Below, in pieces: positions 1-8,119 of a stretch of DNA of 27,679 bases. The DNA lies in the NCBI GenBank assembly GCA_000697335.1, contig JNEM01010855.1, forward strand, positions 1-27,679. The letters are read 5' to 3'. The stretch's first letter is position 1; each line of letters opens with the position of its first letter. The position numbers and the translations under genes were made by a program. The notes beneath the pieces were generated by a model. It did not search any database. It saw only the letters and a program-made list of their open reading frames with translations, and was not told where the DNA came from. Source of the stretch: Conidiobolus incongruus B7586. Taxonomy: Eukaryota; Entomophthoromycota; Entomophthoromycetes; Entomophthorales; Conidiobolaceae.

Positions 1-413
1 TATAGCTACTCTAGTTTTCTTTTAGGCTTCTGTTAAATTATAAGGTATCCATTTTGCATTTTTATTAATTAATCAAGTTTAAACTTAAGTAAATATAACA
101 TGCTTGTATGATTAATATTAAATTACTTTGATAGTTCTCTAGCAGAAATAAAAGGGTATTTCTTAATATATTTTTTTACTCTATTGGTAAGTGAAAAAGT
201 GACAGTAGAAATTGGTCTTCTAGATTTTGGTAAATTTTGAATAGTGTCCCTTCTAGCTTTAAAATCACAAATCCAGCAATATATGGTAGTTTTAGATAAA
301 GCACCATCTCCATAAGCTGTTTGTAAGTTTTGGATGATTTTAGAGGGTTTATGGTTAAGTTTTAAAGATACAAAAATAAAAGCCTTTTGATAATCACAAT
401 CTGGTTTAAGCAT
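1..413 (-). pseudogene. Decayed mariner-family transposase, N-terminal part
   Basis: Plain DNA transposon remnant, read leftwards from the ATG at 413-411 and running off the window at base 1. The first 96 codons (413-126) are open and encode a mariner helix-turn-helix region: AYGDGALSKTTIYCWICDFK is followed by NLPKSRRP, matching the family pattern AYGD..PS..T...W...FK ... LPRSGRP. This frame stops at 125-123. Further down, near bases 55-5, a different frame reads KWIPYNLTEA, a stop, then KKTRVAI, matching the mariner linker W-I/V-P-H-x-L-T-E-x-Q-K. At least one frameshift and one or more stops therefore separate the two parts, and the copy is dead. The DDE catalytic core would lie left of the window. 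No terminal inverted repeat was identified upstream of the ATG. Family assignment rests on these two motifs and is fairly secure; the exact mariner subfamily is not. Confidence 0.8.
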
Positions 414-880
414 GATTAAATTTAAGTGTAAATTTTAAAATCAAAATATTTTAATAAAAAAAATAATTAAAATTGAATATATATATATAGTTTGAAAATA
501 TTTGTTTTCCTATATATTTTATATATATATAATCTTTCAAAATGTATAATATGTTTGAAAGATCGGAAATTAAAAAATTTGCCATTTCTTAATTTCCATA
601 CTAATAAGATTAGCATTATGATAACATAAATTTATTTCAGCTATATTTTTTCTTTTAGCAATTTATTCTTCAGTTAAATATATAATACCTATACTTTTAA
701 TTTTTTATCTAATTTTAAATTATCTTATAGTTAAGTAATAATTGAGTTAATATCAAAATATAGAGATTATGCTAATTACTTTCTCGAGGAAAATAAATTA
801 TATTTGAAACATTTCCTAATTTAACCTGTATTTCTTCAGTCAATTATAGTTTTAAATTGGCTTAAACAAGGTAAATATTT
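414..880. other. AT-rich spacer upstream of the mariner remnant
   Basis: No gene seen. It would include the 5' untranslated part and terminal repeat of the mariner copy if these survive. It contains an AT dinucleotide run near 478-490, a second near 512-531, and a perfect 10-bp inverted repeat at 532-563 listed separately. Confidence 0.5.
532..563. repeat. 10-bp perfect inverted repeat (hairpin)
   Basis: Arm ATCTTTCAAA at 532-541 is the exact reverse complement of TTTGAAAGAT at 554-563, with a 12-nt spacer. It lies about 120-150 bp upstream of the mariner start codon. It could be a remnant of element structure or chance in AT-rich DNA. Confidence 0.55.
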
Positions 881-894
881 TATGTCAAAAATTT

Positions 895-1030
895 GAAATT
901 TGATCTGATTAAACCAGTTTGCAATACTATGCTTTGAAAGTCCTTTGCCACTAATTGCTACTTAGAGATTTTTGTGAATAATTGACATATAATGTTTAGC
1001 ATACCATGATGTTTTGATAAATATATTTGT
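895..1030 (-). pseudogene. Merlin (IS1016-like) transposase remnant, middle region
   Basis: Read on the minus strand from about 1030 to 895, one frame gives FIKTSWYAKHYMSIIHKNL, one stop, then VAISGKGLSKHSIANWFNQI. This resembles the region of Merlin DDE transposases that joins the zinc-binding N-terminus to the helix-turn-helix: a KG-S/T-W/F-F...S..S/L-S-I segment, then a G-x-S-x-H-T-I/V-x-D-W-x-N motif. The two tryptophans (codons at 1006-1004 and 916-914) are exactly 30 codons apart in one frame; the family spacing is longer, so residues look to have been lost. The stop and the lack of a recognisable catalytic core downstream show it is dead. Recognition is by eye only and is moderate. Confidence 0.4.
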
Positions 1031-1794
1031 TCAAATCAGGTGAAATTTGAGATTTGGTGATTTTCAGTCATTTTTTTGTTGAAATTATCTTAGAGATTTA
1101 TATTACACATATAGTTAATATAATGAATAATAAGATCATCTATTATTATTAAAAACGATACTAAAATTATAGTGAAATAATTATGACTAATAAATATTGT
1201 TTGATTCAAATATAGGGAATTACTTTTTAAATCACTAGATATTTAGATTTATCAATTTTCAATATCATACACTTTGACAAAACCACTTTTATTGTGTTGA
1301 TAAACTAGCAAAGACCTTGATTTATTTTAGAAAAAATACATTATTTCATCATAACAGAGTAAAACTATCTCTATATTTGTGAATGATATATAGTTTTGAA
1401 ATAGGTGCTTAAAAGCTATAAAATATATAACTCGTTAAGTAATTGCTATTCATAAACTATAATAATGTAATAGATTCAATCACTCATTAGTATTTCTGTA
1501 TTATTTGTATATATTTAATTATCTCACAAAAAACTAATAACATCCTGTTATTTATCAATATATAACATTCAATTTTCAAAATTTCATTTCTCATTCAATC
1601 TATATCACTAAAGACTGAATACTAATTCTTTAGCAACGTAGCTATCTTTACTTTTCACATCATTATTAAAGCATTTGAAGCAAACAATATGACATTCATT
1701 AAATCGATCAGGATTATAAAAAAGTATATAGTCAAATCAAATATTTATTATAGAGCTTATCTCTAAAATGCAGAATTACTCATAATTTATCAGT
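1031..1794. other. AT-rich spacer, no gene seen
   Basis: No open frame, tRNA or convincing repeat was found. It lies between two fragments that could belong to one Merlin-like element, so it may be an insertion or simply unrelated DNA between two decayed copies. Confidence 0.5.
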
Positions 1795-2010
1795 TTATTT
1801 ATTCTTTTTTATTTTAAAGCAATCAATTTCAAAACATTGTGAAGTTAATTTTGATATTATGGCAATAATCTGTATTATGATATAAAGGTATACATGCCAC
1901 AAAAATATATTATCTTTAATATTGATAAAGTCAATATCACGAAGAAATTTAATTGCTGCTTCAGACCAGCCAATTGAAAAAAAACAGACCCTATCAAGAA
2001 TATAATTAAA
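1795..2010 (-). pseudogene. Open frame resembling a Merlin transposase N-terminus
   Basis: A stop-free frame of 71 codons without an ATG runs from 2010 to 1798 on the minus strand and ends at a TAA (1797-1795). It reads in part GWSEAAIKFLRDIDFINIKD and later SQCFEIDCFKIKKNK. This recalls the start of Merlin transposases (an E-x-x-I-x-F-L-R-x-x-G-L-I segment, then a cysteine-bearing treble-clef ending W-x-C...C-R-x-K-K-S), but most zinc-ligand cysteines are missing. It lies upstream, on the same strand, of the better Merlin match at 1030-895. Both could come from one element split by about 750 bp. A chance open frame in AT-rich DNA cannot be excluded. Confidence 0.3.
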
Positions 2011-3468
2011 TTAAAAACTCTTTGCAGCGTTGAGATAAATAAATCGTAATATATAGTGATATTTCAAATCTCCTCCCTAATCATCAAAGCAAAATTAGTA
2101 TTTTAACAAGTCTAGTTTTGATCTTAAATGATGAATCATTAACTGAGAAGTAACCATTGATAGATTTATTTTTTATTATTCATCACCTTAATGTTGAATA
2201 TTAAAATTTTAATATTATTAAAACCAAGTTTATTATGTTGGTGCTATTGAAGGAATAATGTAAACCTTGGAGAAGATTTTAATATATATAAATATTGAAA
2301 TACTACGCATAAACAAAGAGATGCTTTCCTTATATTCTCATTTCAACTGTTAAAGTGAGTATATTGTTATCAATTAAATATATATATTTGCACTTTTTCT
2401 TTCTATTTTTATTAAAAATTATAATAAAAAATTTAATTTTTAAAAGACTAAGACCTAAAGTTATTACATTGAAGATTATTATGTTTTAAATTTAAGCCTG
2501 AATCTTTAATCAAATATTTCATATTTTAGAATTCATAATTGCATAAAGAATGATTTAAACCATTCGAGTATTAAAATATCAATTTATTGTTTTTCATATA
2601 ATTATTCCAATGCTTCAGTTGATTGTTATTTTTTGATATATATGGAATAAAATGCAGCATAAAGTTAATTATATTCTATTTTATTCGTTCGGTTATTATA
2701 AAATTGAAATAGAGATATTACGAATAAATTTTTAATCATCCAGATATAATTATAAAATGGTCATCATATTTTACATATATTACAATTATTGATGTTTTAA
2801 TAAAATTTTTATATTAATAGATTTATTGATATATTTACTTTATCAATGCTGTTTCAAAACAAATAATACAAATCTAGAATATAAAATACAATAACATATT
2901 CCCAATTTGAAACAGATTTAGATCTAATTAAATGATAATTAATAAATGAGATAAAAGTATTGAATATAATTTTTATATTAAATGATCTAATTATCAATCT
3001 TTAATTAATTTGAAGTTTTTTATTTTAAACTTATATTGTTTTGAGTTTTAAAACTTCACATAGTATTGATAATGATTGAAACGAAAATGTATATTAATAA
3101 AATTAATTATGCTTACATATTGAAATTTTTCAAGATATATTACAAAATATGACATATTATATAGTATATTATACACAAAACGATATATGTAAGAGTCCTT
3201 GGAAATTCTATAATATAATGCTCTCAATCCTTGAAAAATTCTTAATTCAGGGTTTTAAGAAGGGTTAAAAATTCAATTAAATTCAATAACTAAAATATCA
3301 ATTGATTGGTTACAATCTAACCAGTATTAAATAAATTAAAATTTAAAAGCGAAATTTCAATGATGAAATGATAATTATAATTAAGGGTTATTTCATATAT
3401 ATTAACTCAAGACAATGTCATAGTTATCATTTTTCTTTCCTTTAATCTATATTTCAATTTAATAAGAG
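2011..3468. other. AT-rich intergenic region, no gene seen
   Basis: Very AT-rich with frequent stops in all frames. A short coding-like reading near 2222-2350 on the + strand (VYYVGAIEGIM then a stop) is too short to assign. The last 50-100 bp should contain the promoter and 5' leader of the small secreted-protein gene, but no clear TATA element is seen. Confidence 0.5.
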
Positions 3469-3972
3469 ATGATTATCAATACAAGAAATACCTTGATTTA
3501 TGTTGTGACATTGATATGTTTGATATCTGGGATATATGGCGATAATTCAGATAGACAGGCTACATTCAACTCTATAAATATTTTATCATTAGATCAAGAT
3601 ATTGCGTCAAATTTTTTCGAAGCATTAAAGATAGGGGCAAATCAATATCGAAGTCTTTATCGATCTCAAGATATAAATGATGATAATGATATTTTAGCAA
3701 TTAAACTATACAATTTGAAACAGAATCTGAATTCTACTGAAAAGTTGATCAAATGGTGGGAACTTTTGACAAGCTCTCCTTCATCCTTGGATTTTGATTC
3801 ATTGATGTCTTGCGTGGAATCTCCTAAGAAATCGTCATCACCTCCCAAAAAGAGCTTTTTTAATACAGAATTGAACTTTTACAAATCTGAGCCTCAGCGT
3901 ATCGTTTCCGCTACTCCCGTCGTTGGCGTAGGTTTATTAGGCGTATTTTGTTTGGTAGTATTATTTTTATAA
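3469..3972 (+). CDS. Small secreted or GPI/tail-anchored protein, unknown function
   Basis: Single-exon gene for 167 residues; no family recognised. Residues about 6-24 form a hydrophobic signal peptide (TLIYVVTLICLISGIYG) with likely cleavage before DNSD. The mature part is polar, with one cysteine in the middle (SLMSCVES) and one NST glycosylation sequon. A lysine/serine/proline-rich linker (SPKKSSSPPKKS, about residues 118-129) follows. The last 18 residues (about 150-167, PVVGVGLLGVFCLVVLFL) are hydrophobic and end at the C-terminus, as in a GPI-attachment signal or a type I anchor with no cytoplasmic tail; small residues S147-A148-T149 precede it. This suggests a short cell-surface protein. 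The start is the only in-frame ATG giving a signal peptide. An AATAAA lies about 55 bp after the stop (4026-4031). The call as a real gene rests on the two end signals and higher GC than the flanks. Confidence 0.72.
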   Translation: MIINTRNTLIYVVTLICLISGIYGDNSDRQATFNSINILSLDQDIASNFFEALKIGANQYRSLYRSQDINDDNDILAIKLYNLKQNLNSTEKLIKWWELLTSSPSSLDFDSLMSCVESPKKSSSPPKKSFFNTELNFYKSEPQRIVSATPVVGVGLLGVFCLVVLFL

Positions 3973-4284
3973 TTTATAATAACTTCATCATAACTTTCGT
4001 TAATATATTTGCAAAAAATAACGATAATAAATATTTAAGTCAAGGGAATTAATGTTATCTTTATATTCAGCACTTAGTATTTATCATATTAATATTTATT
4101 TACTATCAGGCATTTAATCTATTTTTTCTATCATTTGCGAAACACATACCCATTATTTATCCCATAAACAAATATTTTGGAATTATTGCTTAAATATTTG
4201 TTCACTAAGGTATTAAATTTTTAAACTTGATTAAAAATTAAAAAAATATAATAATATCTTAATATATATAAATATATATTAAAA
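3973..4284. other. Short intergenic region between secreted protein and PPR gene
   Basis: About 310 bp, AT-rich. It holds the AATAAA of the upstream gene (4026-4031) and presumably the promoter of the PPR gene. No other element seen. Confidence 0.5.
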
Positions 4285-5753
4285 ATGATAAAATTAATTC
4301 AAAAATTATCAAATTGTAATAATCTTTATTTATACAACTCTATTATTAAAAATCCTCAATTTTTGACAAGGATAATAAATTCAAATTTGAATAATCGACA
4401 TGTTCAATTTCGAGCTAATTCGAATGGGAAAGTAAATAGATCTAACAATAAGCATTCTATGGATGCTTATCAACTTTCTGAGCATATTACTAGCTTGGCT
4501 AACACGCATCGACTTGAAGAAGCAATAGAATTGGTGGACAATACACCAATAAGAAAATTGTCAACAGTCGTTTATAATCATTTAATGGAGGAATTGATCA
4601 AATTAAATAGATTAAAAGCAGCATATAAAATGTATAATAAGGTAAGTTCGAATGTTTTTCAAATTCAGTGATCTTTATTAATTAATTAATTAATTAATTA
4701 ATTTGTTAGATGAAAAAGAGAGGATTTAAACCAAATCCACAAACTTATACTATCCTATTAAAGGGATGCTCCAATAATCCAGGTGTCAACTCCAATCGCC
4801 TCGCTCAAAAGCTCATAGAATCTGCTAAAAAATTAAATGAACCTGTTCAACTACCTCATGATCATTCGGATATTGTCCCAAAAATGATTTCAGACACTCC
4901 AGGTGCAAATATTATTCATTATAACAACTTATTAAATATATACTCTAAAAAGAATCAACTCACGGAAATGATTGAACTTTACGATCAGCTGAGAGAACAG
5001 CAACCTTTATTATATCAATGCTATGGTTATGGCAACAAGCTGCGTATTGATGAATTCGATGAATCTTTAGATCCCAAAAAATTAATTGTTCCCGATGTAT
5101 TTTCTTATACAACCGTTATTAATGGATTGTCAACGATCCCTGCTCCAGATGATGCTTTTGAACAAGTTATTTCTATTTGGCTAGATTACAAACAGGATTT
5201 GGAAAATTTTATATCATTTGAACAATTTATTCAGAAAAATCGACATAAGCTGAAGCTCAAGAGCAATCCTTTGAAAAGTAGGAGATCCAAGTACTCACTC
5301 GATGATGTTATCCCAGACATCCCTAAACTCGATTATAAGGAGCTCACTCAGAGGAATATGAAATTTGACTCAGGGTTTCTATTAGTACTCATTAAAAGCT
5401 GTAAAAAATGCAGCAATCAAGAATACCTATATAAGGGATTGGAACTAGTGGACTCTGCATTTGACTTGAATCTCAAGTTGGACTACCCCACCACAGACAG
5501 CTATCAAAAATTACCTCAACTCGACATTGAACTGAAAAAACGACACTTTTTACAAATGAATCCATCAATCCTACAAATTAGTTTAGAGATTATGGACAAA
5601 CTTCAACTGCACGACGCCAAAGTCCAGTTATTTGTAAAATGTAGTGAAGACAAATCCCTCAAAATTCAACCTGATTTATTTAATTTTTATAATATGTTCT
5701 CCTCGTTAGCTCACCAATTGACTGATTTGGTTAAACAACACACCAAACAATAA
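4285..5753 (+). CDS. Mitochondrial pentatricopeptide-repeat (PPR) protein
   Basis: Two exons, 4285-4641 and 4710-5753, joined in phase 0 across a 68-bp intron (GTAAGT...TTAG), giving 466 residues. The splice is required by the protein: it completes a canonical PPR motif, YNHLMEELIKLNRLKAAYKM, then YNK|MKKRGFKPN (about residues 95-129). A second motif follows (PQTYTILLKGC, from about 129), a third near 189 (HYNNLLNIYSKKNQLTEMIE) and a fourth near 248 (DVFSYTTVINGLS). The C-terminal 200 residues are helical with weaker repeats. The first 45 residues are rich in K, R, N, L and I with almost no acidic residues, fitting a mitochondrial presequence. PPR proteins bind organelle RNA and act in its stability, processing or translation; the target here is unknown. 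The gene is not clearly orthologous by eye to a named yeast factor. Confidence 0.88.
4678..4703. repeat. TTAA tetranucleotide microsatellite in PPR intron
   Basis: About six and a half copies of TTAA fill most of the 3' half of the intron, right up to the TTTGTTAG acceptor. This makes it the longest of the 16 confidently placed introns in the window (68 bp against 49-63). Confidence 0.9.
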
Positions 5754-7020
5754 TATTAAATATATATTTATAGAGTATTTAATCTAAAAATTTTCATGAT
5801 ATAATGTTATTATTTTTGAATTAATCTTTTTTATTTAATATTTTAAATCATTAAAAATTTAGTTTATTTTATTACTATGGTTATAATACAAATCTTAGAA
5901 TTATTTGGAGGCTTAGTATTGTGAGAATCAGCTACTCTATTAATTGAAAAAATAATCCTTATTTTAATTATTCTTAAATTAATTTGCGAAATTTGTAATT
6001 TATTAAGAATTATTTAGCCCACCCTCTTTTTATAATGTTTAAACCACTACTTATCTGAGATGTTATAAGATAAATAGATCATCAATAGTTTTTCTGTGAT
6101 TATAATACATTAAGTAATAAGAATTCAATTGACTTGAGGTATTATTTTTTTAAAATCATATATTGCCATATATAAATATTTTAAAATACTTATCAATTTT
6201 ATAATAAAACCGATTATAGAATTTATCATATATTTATATTAAATTTACTAGTTTTTTATTTATTTAATATATGAGCCATGAGATTTGGTATCCATTCAGT
6301 TCAAAATAAATAAAGCATGTAATATGTGGGATTAAAGGCTCATTATATGGTTAATATTATCATATAGTCAAATACTGTTAAAAAGAATTACAAACTGTTA
6401 ATTTTAATTATGTAAGCGATTCTAGGTAAGGTATTACTTTTTTTGAACGCCACCAAATTACTTTTATAAGAATAATAAATCTTCAAATTTTTTAGTTTTA
6501 GTATAAAATTTATAATTATATATATTATATTATTAATTTGTATAGTTAAAATATTTAATTTTATATACAATATATATTTATTGAATTATTATTAACTTTC
6601 AAACTGTGAATTTGATATATTTGACTGAACTAAATTGAGTTCAAATATTTATTGATATGAGAGCATTTTACTTAGGAATACTAATATTCTTATGTAAAAA
6701 TTTTTATATTTTCTATAGATTAAAATATGAGATTTTTTCAAAAGCGGACACTTTTTCATAAATACATGTGTAAAGTAAATATTACGTGATAATGATTTTA
6801 TTGAAAAATTTTTGGGAGTGTACTATTTTGAAAATAGCATTTGTTATTGAACAGTTTAATTATCTCATATTGACACAATTTTTCAAAATGCATAATATCA
6901 TTTAAGTTGAACCCATAAATGATGACGAAGAGTGATGTAATTTAATTCAATTATTAGAACTTAAAGATCAACAATTTGTAATAATTGATTTGTTATTAAT
7001 ATTTAAAATAATCTATCAAA
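5754..7020. other. AT-rich intergenic region, no gene seen
   Basis: No supported gene. A 60-codon minus-strand open frame (6570-6388) has the composition of chance AT-rich DNA. A slightly GC-richer patch near 6270-6345 has a 7-bp inverted repeat (ATGAGCC at 6271-6277, GGCTCAT at 6337-6343). The last 100 bp are the leader of the LEA-like gene. Confidence 0.5.
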
Positions 7021-7870
7021 ATGTCTTTCCGTCATTTAACTAGAGCTGCCAGACCTTTGAATGTTTTCCGTTCTACTAAATTAAGCCAACAAACCATTCG
7101 CACTCCCGCTCGTTGGGGATCTACTACTTCACAATCTGCTAAACCTGAGCCTTCTTTCTTTGAAACTGATCGTAACTGGATCGTAAGCCAAATTATATAC
7201 TCTATTCTATTAAAATTATTAATTTCGTTTTTAATAGATTGGTTCCCTCCTCGTTTTCGTTCCCTTGGTAAGTATTTTATCAAATTTAATCATATATGGC
7301 TACTGAAATGATTTTTAGGCTTTCTATATAACTTCTCCTTCTGGTGATCATCATGGTCATGACCACGACCACAAGGGTGCTGTTGGACATGCTAAGGAAG
7401 CCGCTGAACATGTTAAGGAGACCGCCCAAGGACTCGTCCAAGGCGCCATTGAAAAGAAGGATGAAATTAAGGCTGCCGTTGAAGACAAGGTCGAACAAGT
7501 TAAGGCCGTTGTCACTGAAAAGAAGGAAGCTGCTGCTGAAACTGTCCAAGAAAAGAAGGAAGAAGTCGCCAAGGCCGTTGAAAACAAGAAGGAACAAGTC
7601 ACCAAGGCCGTTGAAGATAAGAAGGAGCAAGTTACTAAGGCCGCTGAAGACAAAAAGGAACAAGTTGCCAAGACTGTTGAAGATAAGAAGGAACAAGTTG
7701 CCAAGACTGTTGAAGATAAGAAGGAACAAGCTCAGAGCGTTGTTGAACAAGCCAAGGAAAAGGCTGCTGATACATATGTTAAGGTCGAAGAGGCTGTCTC
7801 CAAGGCTGTTGAATCCGTTCCCACTACCGTCGAAGAAGTTAAGGAAGCTGTCAAATCAGTCACCAACTAA
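7021..7870 (+). CDS. Mitochondrial membrane-anchored LEA-like repeat protein
   Basis: Three exons: 7021-7182, 7238-7267 and 7319-7870. The introns are 55 and 51 bp, both phase 0 (GTAAGC...TAG, GTAAGT...TAG). The product is 247 residues. Residues 1-34 are an Arg/Ser/Thr-rich presequence (MSFRHLTRAARPLNVFRSTK..., with RWGSTTS as a likely cleavage region). Residues about 53-69 (NWIIGSLLVFVPLAFYI) form one membrane segment, mostly encoded by the tiny 30-nt exon 2. A histidine/aspartate tract (DHHGHDHDH) follows. From about residue 118 to 216 there are nine tandem 11-residue units of the type VEDKKEQVAKT, as in LEA group 3/LEA_4 proteins; these form amphipathic helices on drying and protect membranes or proteins. 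Inference: an inner-membrane anchored protein with a soluble protective helix in the matrix or intermembrane space. Strong AAG/GCT/GTT codon bias suggests high expression. AATAAA lies at 7890-7895. Confidence 0.88.
7478..7774 (+). repeat. Nine tandem 33-bp coding repeats (11-residue units)
   Basis: Unit starts fall exactly every 33 bp: 7478, 7511, 7544, 7577, 7610, 7643, 7676, 7709 and 7742. Each encodes an 11-mer of the form V-E-x-K-K-E-Q-V-x-K-A/T. Neighbouring units in the middle are almost identical at the DNA level, indicating recent duplication or conversion, while the outer units have diverged. Confidence 0.93.
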
Positions 7871-7895
7871 AATCCTCAACCAATTTATTAATAAA

Positions 7896-8119
7896 ATGAC
7901 TTTGTCTTCAAAGAAAAGTCGCATAGTGCTAATATCACTTAGATTAATGCAATATTCCAAGCTCTTGTCATCATCATTTATTGTTTAATTTATGTTGGCT
8001 GGCGTTATGAAGGTAAAAATCATACACTTTTCTTTAATAATGTATATCTAGAATCAAGGTATTTTTTATTTAAAATACTACTACTTTTTAATTTCCAAGA
8101 GCCCTTTGACCATGATTAG
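7896..8119 (+). CDS. Possible 39-residue tail-anchored protein (tentative)
   Basis: Just after the LEA-like gene, three GC-richer patches stand out from AT-rich surroundings. ATGACTTTGTCTTCAAAGAA at 7896 starts the frame MTLSSKKSRI. The frame 7943-8012 reads INAIFQALVIIIYCLIYVGW then RYE. At 8100-8119 the frame reads EPFDHD then stop. Joining 7896-7925, 7943-8012 and 8100-8119 gives 120 nt, an exact 40 codons: a basic N-terminus, one membrane span and an acidic tail. This needs an 87-bp intron (GTAAAA...CCAAG, 8013-8099) and a 17-nt GT-AG removal (7926-7942). The latter is shorter than any confidently placed intron here. An alternative is an exon or start that was not found, or chance. No family recognised. 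The gene is not proven; the central reading is the best part. Confidence 0.3.

Noticed and set aside
2222-2350. Coding-like reading VYYVGAIEGIM followed by a stop and TLEKILIYINIEIL
   Set aside because: Too short and interrupted; loose likeness to a Merlin core segment is on the opposite strand from the other Merlin pieces.
6270-6570. Possible second mariner remnant on the minus strand (FKKSNTLP in the 6570-6388 frame, then WIPNLMAHILNK near 6290)
   Set aside because: The two short matches lie at about the expected distance from each other, but neither is strong, there is a stop between them and no helix-turn-helix motif is recognisable. Chance in AT-rich DNA is as likely.
7286-7988. Long open frames antisense to, and in another frame of, the LEA-like gene (7286-7750 minus, 7357-7704 minus, 7344-7988 plus)
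   Set aside because: The 33-bp unit is a multiple of three, so a repeat without stops in one frame tends to stay open in several. The products are low-complexity (SFLSS or KLLRPLK strings), and the true frame is fixed by the spliced exons, presequence and 11-mer pattern.
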